DNA of 12,018 nucleotides from Lutibacter sp. (GTDB lineage: Bacteria; Bacteroidota; Bacteroidia; Flavobacteriales; Flavobacteriaceae), in assembly GCA_030599055.1 (NCBI GenBank), contig JAUVOS010000062.1, forward strand, positions 1-12,018, written 5' to 3'. Positions 1 through 6,167 of this stretch are shown here, piece by piece; within the stretch, counting starts at the first letter, position 1; every line of letters begins with the position of its first letter. The notes under the pieces are model-generated. The model did not search any database. It saw nothing but the letters and a program-made list of their open reading frames with translations, and was not told the origin of the DNA. A program made the position numbers and the translations under genes.

Positions 1-9
1 AACAGGCTT

Positions 10-39
10 TTAATAAAACGAATGCTTTATTTAATTTTG
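10..39 (+). promoter_or_regulatory. Putative purL promoter (TAnnTTTG -7 box)
   Basis: TAATTTTG at 32-39 fits the Bacteroidota -7 consensus TAnnTTTG and lies 22 bases before the purL ATG. The expected -33 TTG element is not clear, because the window starts too close; CTTTT at 7-11 is a weak candidate. No Shine-Dalgarno sequence precedes the start, as is usual in this phylum. Confidence 0.5.
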
Positions 40-61
40 CATTTCATTTAAACTAAGTGTG

Positions 62-3000
62 ATGTTATACTTTTTTCAAAACCATCAAGAATATTTTGTT
101 GTAGAAGCACAATCAATTTCATCAACAATCACGAATAAATTGGAATGGTTATTTGGTGATGCAAAACATATCAACAAGAGCATTATTAAGGGACTATTCA
201 AAGGCTTAAGAATTGCTATGGTTTCTCCTTGGAGTACTAATGCCGTCGAAATAACTCAAAATATGGGAATTGATTCCATTACGCGTATTGAAAAGTTTAC
301 TGAAATTGATGATGAAAATGTAGCTTACGATGCTATGTTGGAAGCCATTTATACCGATTTGAATCAAGATTTGTTTAAGCATAACAACAAGCCAGAACCC
401 ATCCTTTTTATAGATGATATTGAACAATACAATCAACTAGAAGGACTTTCGTTAAGCGATGTAGAAGTAGCATATTTGGAAGGAGTTTCTAAAGAGATCA
501 ATCGAAAACTAACTGATAGTGAGGTTTTTGGATTTTCACAAGTCAATTCTGAACACTGTCGGCATAAAATATTTAATGGGACATTTGAAATTGACGGGAA
601 ACAAATGCCTGAAAGTTTGTTTCAACTCATTAAGAAAACTTCGAAAGAAAACCCCAATACCATCTTATCTGCTTATAAAGATAATGTAGCCTTTATTAAT
701 GGTCCGTCCATCGAACAATTCGCACCACAATCGGCTGACAAACCCGATTTTTACAAAGCCAAAACAATTGAATCCATCATTTCGCTTAAAGCAGAAACAC
801 ATAATTTCCCTACAACTGTAGAGGCCTTTAATGGTGCTGCTACGGGTTCCGGTGGAGAAATTCGTGATAGAATGGCAGGTGGAAAAGCTTCTATACCTTT
901 AGCTGGAACAGCAGTTTATATGACGCCTTATTCTCGATTGGAAAAGAATAGTCCCAACAGTAATCGAGATTGGGAAAACACAGCGGAGCGACCTTGGTTA
1001 TACCAAAATCCTATCGATATATTAATCAAAGCTTCCAATGGTGCTTCTGATTTTGGGAATAAATTCGGTCAACCTTTAATCGCAGGTTCTGTTTTAACAT
1101 TTGAACACGATGAAAATGAGAAAACAATCGGCTATGACAAAGTAATCATGTTAGCGGGCGGAATCGGTTTTGCAAAAAGAGAAGACAGTCACAAAGACAA
1201 ACCCATTGCCAGCGATATAATTGTAGTAATGGGTGGTGATAACTACCGTATAGGAATGGGCGGTGCTGCGGTTTCTTCTTCTGATACAGGTGCAATGGAT
1301 AATACCATTGAACTCAATGCCGTACAACGTTCTAATCCCGAAATGCAAAAACGTGTTTCTAATGTAATACGCTCATTATCAGAACAAACTAAAAACCCCA
1401 TTATCTCTATACATGATCACGGTGCCGGCGGACACCTAAACTGTTTATCTGAATTGATAGAAGATACCGGAGGTATTATAAATATTGATAAACTTCCTAT
1501 CGGTGATTCAAGTCTTTCTTTTAAAGAAATAATGGGTAATGAATCTCAAGAACGAATGGGCTTGATTATTCACGCAAAAGATTTAGAAAAACTCAAGGAA
1601 ATTGCCAAACGAGAACGCGCTCCTATCTACGAAGTAGGAACAGTTACTAAAAACCAATTGTTTCAAGTAGTTTCTGATAAAACAGGAGAAAAACCCATTG
1701 ATCTATCACTTTTTCAGATGTTTGGAAATACACCAGTTACTTTTTTAAATGGAAAAAAAATAAAATCTAATTACAAAGAAGTGTCTTACGACAATTCAAA
1801 TATTTATGAGTACGTTCAAAAAGTATTGCAACTCGAAGCAGTTGCCAGTAAAGATTGGTTGACCAACAAAGTGGATCGTTGTGTAACGGGGCGTGTAGCC
1901 AAACAACAATGCTGTGGTTCTTTGCAATTACCACTTAACAACGTAGGGGTAATGGCATTGGATTATAGGGGAAAAGACGGAATTGCAACAAGTATCGGTC
2001 ATGCTCCTATCGCAAGTTTGATAAACGAAAAAGCAGGGGCTAGAATGGCAATAACAGAATCTTTAACCAATATTATTTGGGCGCCATTACAAGATGATCT
2101 GCAATCGGTTTCTTTAAGTGCTAACTGGATGTGGTCAGCAAAAGATGAGGTAGAAAACGCTCGTTTATATAACGCTGTACAAGCCGTTTCAGAATTTGCA
2201 ATTGATTTAGGAATCAATATTCCAACAGGGAAAGACTCCCTTTCTATGAAACAGAAATATCCTGATAAAGAGGTTATGGCACCCGGAACTGTTATCATTT
2301 CTGCTACTGCCCATTGTAATGATATTACTAGAGTTGTAGAACCTGCTTTTCAAAATATTGATAAAACACAAATATATTATATCAATCTAGGAAAAGACAA
2401 CTACAAATTAGGTGGAAGTAGTTTTGCACAAATTCGAAATTCTATTGGAAAAGAAATTCCCGACATAAAGGATTCAACCTATGTAAAAAATGTATTTAAT
2501 ACAATTCAAGGCCTTATTAAATCCGATAAAATAATTGCGGGACACGATGTGGCTTCAGGTGGTTTGATTACCACTTTATTAGAAATGTGTTTTCCAAGCA
2601 CAAATATAGGTGCTTCAATAAACTTATCTGGTCTCGATGAATCGGATTCTACTAAAGTATTGTTTGCTGAGAATTCTGGAATTGTTTTCCAAGCCAATGT
2701 AAATGTTGAAAAAGTTCTAAATATTGCAAATATTGATTATAAAAAAATTGGAACTATCACCAACAATGAAGTCTTAGAAATACAAAATCATACTGATCCT
2801 TTTGAATTTGACATTCCAAAATACCGAGATATTTGGTTTAAAACTTCCTATTTGTTAGATCAAAGGCAATCGGGTGAAACTAAAGCATTAGAACGCTTTG
2901 AGAATTATAAATTGCAGGAGTTGGAGTTGGAGTTTCCGAGTTCTTTCTCTGGCGATTTGACTTCTCGACTCCGCTCGAACAACACTCGACTCCGCTCGAA

Positions 3001-3769
3001 GTCCGATTCTTATCAACCTGTTGCAGGCGTATTACGTGAGCAGGGTTCAAATAGTGAACGAGAAATGGCATATGCTTTACATTTAGCAGGATTTAAAGTG
3101 AAAGATATTCATATGACCGATTTAATTTCGGGACGTGAGGATTTAAAAGAGATTGACTTTTTGGCTGCTGTAGGCGGCTTTTCTAATTCAGATGTTTTGG
3201 GCTCCGCAAAAGGATGGGCAGGTTCCTTTAAATACAACGAAAAAGCAAACAAAGCCATCACTAATTTCTTTGATAGAAAAGACAGTTTGAGCTTGGGTGT
3301 TTGCAATGGTTGTCAGCTATTTGTAGAATTGGGTTTATTAAATTCGGAAGATACTGACAAACCAAAAATGCTTCATAACGATTCGCATAAATTTGAATGT
3401 ATCTTTACCTCTGTAGCGGTTCAAGAAAATAACACGGTAATGCTCTCAAGTTTATCAGGAAGTAAATTAGGGATTTGGGCAGCACACGGAGAAGGGAAAT
3501 TCTCTTTTCCAAAAAAAGAAAACCATTATCAAATACCTGCAAAATACGGGCATGGCTCCTACCCTTCTAACCCAAATGGATCGGATTATAATGCCGCTAT
3601 GTTAGCTAGTAAAGACGGACGTCATTTGGCAATGATGCCACATCTGGAACGGTCTACATTTCCTTGGAATTGGGCACACTACCCTACCAATCGGAAAGAG
3701 GATACCGTAAGCCCTTGGTTAGAAGCTTTTGAGAATGCTTATGAGTGGATTGTAAGGGTTAAGGGTTGA
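62..3769 (+). CDS. purL: Phosphoribosylformylglycinamidine (FGAM) synthase, single-chain form
   Basis: Cytoplasmic enzyme for step 4 of purine synthesis: FGAR + glutamine + ATP gives FGAM. With the ATG at 62 the protein has 1235 residues, the size of the large fused PurL type (E. coli about 1295). I chose this ATG over the GTG directly before it because flavobacterial PurL starts with a short hydrophobic stretch like MLYFF. Visible motifs are SEHCRHK (about 163-169), the ATP/substrate segment KAETHNFPTT (about 243-252) followed by the glycine-rich NGAATGSGGEIRD, and a C-terminal class I glutaminase domain. That domain has the nucleophile in GVCNGCQ (Cys1081) and a PHLERS motif giving His1194 and Glu1196 of the triad. 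Oddities: an in-frame repeat insertion (about residues 967-982) in the linker before the glutaminase domain, and a C-terminus (VRVKG) encoded by two tandem 7-bp repeats. The product feeds PurM, encoded at 6168. Confidence 0.97.
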   Translation: MLYFFQNHQEYFVVEAQSISSTITNKLEWLFGDAKHINKSIIKGLFKGLRIAMVSPWSTNAVEITQNMGIDSITRIEKFTEIDDENVAYDAMLEAIYTDLNQDLFKHNNKPEPILFIDDIEQYNQLEGLSLSDVEVAYLEGVSKEINRKLTDSEVFGFSQVNSEHCRHKIFNGTFEIDGKQMPESLFQLIKKTSKENPNTILSAYKDNVAFINGPSIEQFAPQSADKPDFYKAKTIESIISLKAETHNFPTTVEAFNGAATGSGGEIRDRMAGGKASIPLAGTAVYMTPYSRLEKNSPNSNRDWENTAERPWLYQNPIDILIKASNGASDFGNKFGQPLIAGSVLTFEHDENEKTIGYDKVIMLAGGIGFAKREDSHKDKPIASDIIVVMGGDNYRIGMGGAAVSSSDTGAMDNTIELNAVQRSNPEMQKRVSNVIRSLSEQTKNPIISIHDHGAGGHLNCLSELIEDTGGIINIDKLPIGDSSLSFKEIMGNESQERMGLIIHAKDLEKLKEIAKRERAPIYEVGTVTKNQLFQVVSDKTGEKPIDLSLFQMFGNTPVTFLNGKKIKSNYKEVSYDNSNIYEYVQKVLQLEAVASKDWLTNKVDRCVTGRVAKQQCCGSLQLPLNNVGVMALDYRGKDGIATSIGHAPIASLINEKAGARMAITESLTNIIWAPLQDDLQSVSLSANWMWSAKDEVENARLYNAVQAVSEFAIDLGINIPTGKDSLSMKQKYPDKEVMAPGTVIISATAHCNDITRVVEPAFQNIDKTQIYYINLGKDNYKLGGSSFAQIRNSIGKEIPDIKDSTYVKNVFNTIQGLIKSDKIIAGHDVASGGLITTLLEMCFPSTNIGASINLSGLDESDSTKVLFAENSGIVFQANVNVEKVLNIANIDYKKIGTITNNEVLEIQNHTDPFEFDIPKYRDIWFKTSYLLDQRQSGETKALERFENYKLQELELEFPSSFSGDLTSRLRSNNTRLRSKSDSYQPVAGVLREQGSNSEREMAYALHLAGFKVKDIHMTDLISGREDLKEIDFLAAVGGFSNSDVLGSAKGWAGSFKYNEKANKAITNFFDRKDSLSLGVCNGCQLFVELGLLNSEDTDKPKMLHNDSHKFECIFTSVAVQENNTVMLSSLSGSKLGIWAAHGEGKFSFPKKENHYQIPAKYGHGSYPSNPNGSDYNAAMLASKDGRHLAMMPHLERSTFPWNWAHYPTNRKEDTVSPWLEAFENAYEWIVRVKG
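2959..3003. repeat. In-frame double copy of TCGACTnCGCTC repeat inside purL
   Basis: The 16-bp word CTCGACTCCGCTCGAA occurs at 2964-2979 and again at 2985-3000, exactly 21 bp apart, so the reading frame is kept and encodes two copies of RLRS (SRLRSNNTRLRSKS). The block is bounded by the inverted 6-mers GACTTC (2959-2964) and GAAGTC (2998-3003). Its core TCGACTCCGCTC matches 11 of 12 bases of the hairpin repeat between rpmI and rplT (10296-10307). It falls in the linker between the FGAM synthase part and the glutaminase domain of PurL. Confidence 0.8.
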
Positions 3770-3869
3770 TAAGGCTTTGGGCTTTGGGCTTTAGGCTTTG
3801 GGCTTTGGGCTTTAGGCTATACGCAAAGCGTGAATCGTTAAGCGAAAATCGAAAAGCGAAAAACGTAAA
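3754..3869. repeat. Patchwork of 7-bp tandem repeats between purL and the nitroreductase gene
   Basis: Almost the whole gap is 7-bp periodic but uses three different words. AAGGGTT occurs twice (3754-3767, inside the end of purL). After 5 bases come six units of GGCTTTG/GGCTTTA (3773-3814) plus a decayed GGCTAT; here a 21-bp higher-order unit G-G-A is itself perfectly duplicated (3773-3793 and 3794-3814). Then come seven units fitting nCGnnAA (3821-3869: ACGCAAA, GCGTGAA, TCGTTAA, GCGAAAA, TCGAAAA, GCGAAAA, ACGTAAA). A TTG-started in-frame extension of the next gene through this array would encode a low-complexity peptide and is unlikely to be real. Confidence 0.85.
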
Positions 3870-3882
3870 TATTATATTAATT

Positions 3883-4617
3883 ATGAATGAATCAGCAAAA
3901 ATATTCGACCAAATAGTTGACAAAAGACGGGCTTACCGCGAATTTGACACCAACTTTGACCTACCAGATTTTGTAGTTAAAAACAGCTTAGAACGTGCTA
4001 TAAAATCACCTAGTAGTAGCAATATGCAATTATGGGAATTTTACCGTATTAAATCAAAAGAGGGAATAAAAGAAGTTGCAGAAATATGTTTAAATCAACC
4101 TGGAGCGAAAACGGCTTCCGAGATTGTAATTTTTGTAGCAAGACCAGACCTTTGGAGAGAACGACAAAAAGTACATTTAAAAAGATTGGAGAAGGTTGAA
4201 ACTAAAAATGTAAAAAACAAATTATTTGGCAGTAGTGAATTGAGTTATTTTAGTACAGTAATACCTCAATTCTACAATCCAACATTACCGTGTATAAGAG
4301 ATCTTGTTAAACACATTTATGTTTGGAGTAAAAGTAGAAAGGGAGCATTTATGCAAGATGTATATAGCAAACACATTCCTATTGTAACACAAAAAAGCGT
4401 GGCTCTTGCGGCACAAACATTTATGTTGAGTATTTCAGCTGAAGGTTATGATAGTTTACCCATGGAAGGTTTAGATTCTAAACTTATGAAGAAGTATTTA
4501 AAATTACCTAAATCAGCTGAAATAAATATGGCTATTGCAGTTGGAAAAGGAATGCCTGATGGACTTAGAGGAGCAAGATTCAGATTGCCTTATGACGATG
4601 TTGTCTATGAAATTTAA
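3883..4617 (+). CDS. Nitroreductase-family FMN-dependent oxidoreductase
   Basis: Protein of 244 residues, of unknown substrate, probably cytoplasmic. The N-terminus carries RRAYREF (residues 15-21), the arginine-rich FMN-phosphate-binding motif of nitroreductases. It is followed by SPSSSNMQLWEFYRI (42-56), equivalent to the APSSxNxQPWxF flavin/substrate segment. The C-terminal GLRGARFRLPYDDVVYEI matches the usual family end (RxRxPxxxVV). The family reduces nitroaromatics, quinones or flavins with NAD(P)H, or acts in specialised dehalogenation or ring chemistry; nothing here fixes the substrate. I chose ATG 3883 because the frame upstream is made of tandem 7-bp repeats and the conserved part begins right after this Met. 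It follows purL by 113 bp and is followed by a cluster of hairpins; no clear promoter box was found inside the repeat array, so it may be read through from purL. Confidence 0.9.
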   Translation: MNESAKIFDQIVDKRRAYREFDTNFDLPDFVVKNSLERAIKSPSSSNMQLWEFYRIKSKEGIKEVAEICLNQPGAKTASEIVIFVARPDLWRERQKVHLKRLEKVETKNVKNKLFGSSELSYFSTVIPQFYNPTLPCIRDLVKHIYVWSKSRKGAFMQDVYSKHIPIVTQKSVALAAQTFMLSISAEGYDSLPMEGLDSKLMKKYLKLPKSAEINMAIAVGKGMPDGLRGARFRLPYDDVVYEI

Positions 4618-4623
4618 ATAAAC

Positions 4624-4730
4624 TACTCCGAGGTAGAACCATCGGAGTATTAAAATGAGTTTGCTTTGCAAGCCATGCCATACCGACCCAAAGGGTCGGG
4701 GTATTAAACCAATTGGGCTTTCGCCCCGCG
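4624..4730. repeat. Cluster of four GC-rich hairpins downstream of the nitroreductase gene
   Basis: Four inverted repeats are packed into about 107 bp of otherwise AT-rich DNA. TACTCCGA (4624-4631)/TCGGAGTA (4642-4649) has an inner GGT/ACC extending the stem. GCTT (4663-4666)/AAGC (4670-4673) has a 3-base loop. ATACC-GACCC (4680-4689)/GGGTC-GG-GGTAT (4693-4704) has a 3-base loop and a 2-base bulge. GGGC (4715-4718)/GCCC (4723-4726) has loop TTTC. None is followed by a proper T-run, so these are not standard terminators. The block looks like a 3'-UTR structure or a non-autonomous repeat element; function unknown. Confidence 0.6.
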
Positions 4731-4831
4731 AATAAAACAGTATTTGAAAGGAAAAGATTTTTATTTTATTAAATAATTTCTACTTCGATTATTGAATGAC
4801 GATAGTTATTATAAAATATAGTAAAAATAAG

Positions 4832-4839
4832 TAAATTTG
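4832..4839 (+). promoter_or_regulatory. Putative -7 box for the ferritin-like gene
   Basis: TAAATTTG is a perfect match to TAnnTTTG, 26 bases before the ATG at 4865. No TTG lies at the usual distance upstream, so promoter strength is uncertain. Confidence 0.45.
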
Positions 4840-4864
4840 CAAATAATTATAAAACTCATACACC

Positions 4865-5368
4865 ATGGTAAGAACAGCAGAAGACATCTTAAAGGAAGCC
4901 ATTCTATTAGAAATGAGAGGCAAAGCATTTTATAAAAATGTAGCTGAGAAATGTGACAGTCCATCAGTCAAGAAAATATTTGAAATGATGGCTGAAGAAG
5001 AGGATGAGCACATCAAATTCTTAAGTAAACAATTTATCAACTACACCAAGAAACATAGTTTTTTAAAACCTGATGTTCCTAAGGAAGACCCTGAAGAAAC
5101 TGTAATTCTAAAAGTATTAACTGAAAAGGTTAAAAAAGAAATCAATGCTGCTAGTTTTGAGGCAGCTGCCATATCATCTGCTATCGATTTTGAGATGAAT
5201 GCTGTAAATCTTTATAAATCTCGTGCCCAAGAAGCTACAGATCCTAACGAAAAAAAACTCTATAGTATTTTAGCCGCTTGGGAAGGTGAACATTCAAAAA
5301 TGTTGGTTGAACTCAATAATGCACTTAAAGAAGAAATTTGGTATGACAACAATTTTTGGCCTTTTTAA
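4865..5368 (+). CDS. Ferritin-like / rubrerythrin-type diiron protein
   Basis: A 167-residue, soluble, helical protein with the two-fold ExxH pattern of ferritin-like diiron four-helix bundles. Glu16 is in EMRGKAFY and Glu46-xx-His49 in EEDEH; Glu110 is in DFEMNAVNLY and Glu140-xx-His143 in WEGEH. These can supply the carboxylate and histidine ligands of a non-haem diiron centre. There is no CxxC rubredoxin domain at either end, so it is a stand-alone erythrin/ferritin-like domain rather than classical rubrerythrin. The C-terminus ends in an unusual aromatic tail (IWYDNNFWPF). Members of this family detoxify peroxide or handle iron, mostly in anaerobes and microaerophiles; the exact reaction here is not shown by sequence. 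The gene appears monocistronic, with its own -7 box and a terminator about 95 bp downstream. Confidence 0.85.
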   Translation: MVRTAEDILKEAILLEMRGKAFYKNVAEKCDSPSVKKIFEMMAEEEDEHIKFLSKQFINYTKKHSFLKPDVPKEDPEETVILKVLTEKVKKEINAASFEAAAISSAIDFEMNAVNLYKSRAQEATDPNEKKLYSILAAWEGEHSKMLVELNNALKEEIWYDNNFWPF

Positions 5369-5460
5369 AAGAATTTTTTAGATATAATATAAAGCTGTTC
5401 AAAATATTTGGTATCCATTAGAACAACAACTTTCCTTGGTGTCTTTTTTTCTATTAAGTC

Positions 5461-5500
5461 AAAAAAAAGAGAAACGCAATACATTGTGTCTCTCCTTTTT
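5461..5500. terminator. Bidirectional intrinsic terminator (rnpB and ferritin-like gene)
   Basis: Stem GAGAAAC (5469-5475)/GTCTCTC (5488-5494), seven pairs with one wobble in either orientation, with an inner GCAAT/ATTG-like extension. It is flanked by eight A (5461-5468), which become a T8 tract for the - strand, and by CTTTTT (5495-5500) for the + strand. It sits about 25 bp past the rnpB 3' end and about 95 bp past the ferritin-like gene, so it can end both convergent transcripts. The T-tract is stronger on the rnpB (-) side. Confidence 0.75.
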
Positions 5501-5522
5501 AACTTTCATTCTAAGAATAAAA

Positions 5523-5846
5523 AACAGATCTATAAGCCGGGTTCTGTAACCGCCAACGGCGGATTCTTATCATTTATCTCGCTTTGCCATTACTGACAAA
5601 TTCTAGCTGCCTACCCCTTGAATCGGTCGAGTAAACCTTTCCCGATAGCTATCGGGACTTCAATATACACGGCATTACACTGCATAGAGTTTACCTGATT
5701 TCACTACAGCATTACCTGTACATACTTTCTGTTGCACTTTTCCTACATCAACCCTAAGGTCAAAACGACGGCTATTAACCGCTATACTACTCTTTAGTGC
5801 CCGGACTTTCCTACCACGCCAAAACGTGATCGATAAGACAATCTGC
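5523..5846 (-). ncRNA. rnpB: RNase P RNA (bacterial class A)
   Basis: Catalytic RNA of RNase P, which matures tRNA 5' ends together with the RnpA protein. Read on the - strand, the 5' part contains GGAAAGTCCGGGCAC (around 5811-5797), the universal P4-side element. The middle contains GGTAAACTC, and later GGGGTAGGCAGCTAG, matching the class A core. The 3' part ends with ACAGAACCCGGCTTATAGATCTG (around 5547-5525), the hallmark 3' end. P1 can form between CAGAT near the 5' end and ATCTG near the 3' end. Length is about 324 nt. A perfect palindrome (5641-5656) sits in a variable, P13/P14-like region. Ends are inferred from the promoter position and P1 pairing and may be off by several bases. Confidence 0.95.
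5641..5656. repeat. Perfect 16-bp palindrome inside rnpB
   Basis: CCCGATAGCTATCGGG equals its own reverse complement. In the RNA it would form a hairpin within the region between GGTAAACTC and GGGGTAGG, where class A RNase P RNAs vary (P13/P14). It may be a natural variable stem or a dispersed palindromic word inserted there. Confidence 0.7.
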
Positions 5847-5850
5847 GCAG

Positions 5851-5878
5851 CAAATATAGTCTAATTAAATAATTGAAA
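5851..5878 (-). promoter_or_regulatory. rnpB promoter
   Basis: On the - strand, TATATTTG (complement of 5851-5858) is a perfect TAnnTTTG box placed a few bases before the rnpB 5' end. A weak TTTC (5878-5875) lies 16 bases upstream in place of the -33 TTG. Its position supports a transcription start near 5844-5846. Confidence 0.7.
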
Positions 5879-5885
5879 GCTTTTT

Positions 5886-5920
5886 AAAAGAAAAACCCAC
5901 TCAATTAGAAACTGAGTGGG
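5886..5920 (-). terminator. Intrinsic terminator of the candidate small RNA
   Basis: An 8-bp perfect stem CCCACTCA (5896-5903)/TGAGTGGG (5913-5920) with a 9-base loop. On the - strand it is followed by TTTTTCTTTT (complement of 5895-5886). On the + strand only AAAAATT follows, so the signal is directional and ends transcription moving toward rnpB. No annotated gene except the candidate small RNA would use it. Confidence 0.75.
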
Positions 5921-5967
5921 AAAAATTGCTATGAAAAAGAAAAAGTGTTATTAGATTACTCTAACAA
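5887..5967 (-). ncRNA. Candidate small non-coding RNA upstream of rnpB
   Basis: The call rests on a complete promoter (TTG-N18-TATATTTG) and a strong intrinsic terminator about 80 bp apart on the same strand, with no protein gene between them. No ATG exists on this strand within the interval. The predicted transcript begins with a possible hairpin (TTAGA-GTAA-TCTAA, plus strand about 5951-5964), passes through a U-rich single-stranded stretch and ends in the terminator hairpin. This layout resembles a trans-acting sRNA, but I do not recognise a known family. It is a tandem neighbour of rnpB, with the same -7 box sequence. Confidence 0.45.
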
Positions 5968-5972
5968 CAGGA

Positions 5973-6001
5973 CAAATATACAATTCTTTTTTTCAATGCA
6001 A
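5973..6001 (-). promoter_or_regulatory. Complete Bacteroidota-type promoter for the candidate small RNA
   Basis: On the - strand TTG (6001-5999), an 18-base spacer (5998-5981) and TATATTTG (5980-5973) match the flavobacterial consensus TTG-N17-23-TAnnTTTG in full. It points away from purM toward rnpB, with a predicted start near 5966-5968. Confidence 0.6.
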
Positions 6002-6124
6002 TATATATCTATCATTTTCTTATAAAATTTAACATACTTTAACATTTATTTACGATTCAAAAGCTTGTTTCTCAAATCGAAAAATAATCTACAAAAAGGT
6101 TAAGAGAAGTTTAATCAAAAAGAT

Positions 6125-6132
6125 TAATTTAG
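6125..6132 (+). promoter_or_regulatory. Weak -7-like box before purM
   Basis: TAATTTAG differs from TAnnTTTG at one position and lies 36 bases before the purM ATG. No TTG at a proper distance was found. This is the best candidate in 5999-6167, which otherwise shows nothing but AT-rich DNA. Confidence 0.25.
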
Positions 6133-6167
6133 CAACCAACTATTTATAAGGGTTTTAAAATTTTAAG

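Noticed and set aside
59..61. GTG start for purL
   Set aside because: The adjacent ATG at 62 gives the expected N-terminus and only one residue differs.
1999..2298. Minus-strand ORF of 99 codons inside purL, and similar minus-strand ORFs elsewhere
   Set aside because: They are shadows of the well-supported purL, purM, thrS and E1 frames, with no family motifs or promoters of their own.
3773..3814. CRISPR-like array
   Set aside because: The units are contiguous 7-mers without spacers; there is no 20-40 bp repeat/spacer pattern and no cas gene.
3766..3882. N-terminal extension of the nitroreductase from a TTG at 3766
   Set aside because: It translates tandem 7-bp repeats into low-complexity sequence; the conserved family N-terminus begins after ATG 3883.
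4624..4730. Intrinsic terminator or riboswitch
   Set aside because: No T-run follows any stem, and it lies after a stop codon with the next promoter about 100 bp downstream; no known riboswitch core was recognised.
5408..5596. 62-codon + strand ORF containing IYKPGSVTANGG
   Set aside because: It overlaps the 3' end of rnpB and the terminator; the KPGS stretch is the antisense translation of the conserved RNase P RNA 3' end, a common false gene.
5931..5954. Seven-codon + strand ORF (MKKKKCY) opposite the candidate small RNA
   Set aside because: Too short and without a supporting promoter or terminator on that strand.
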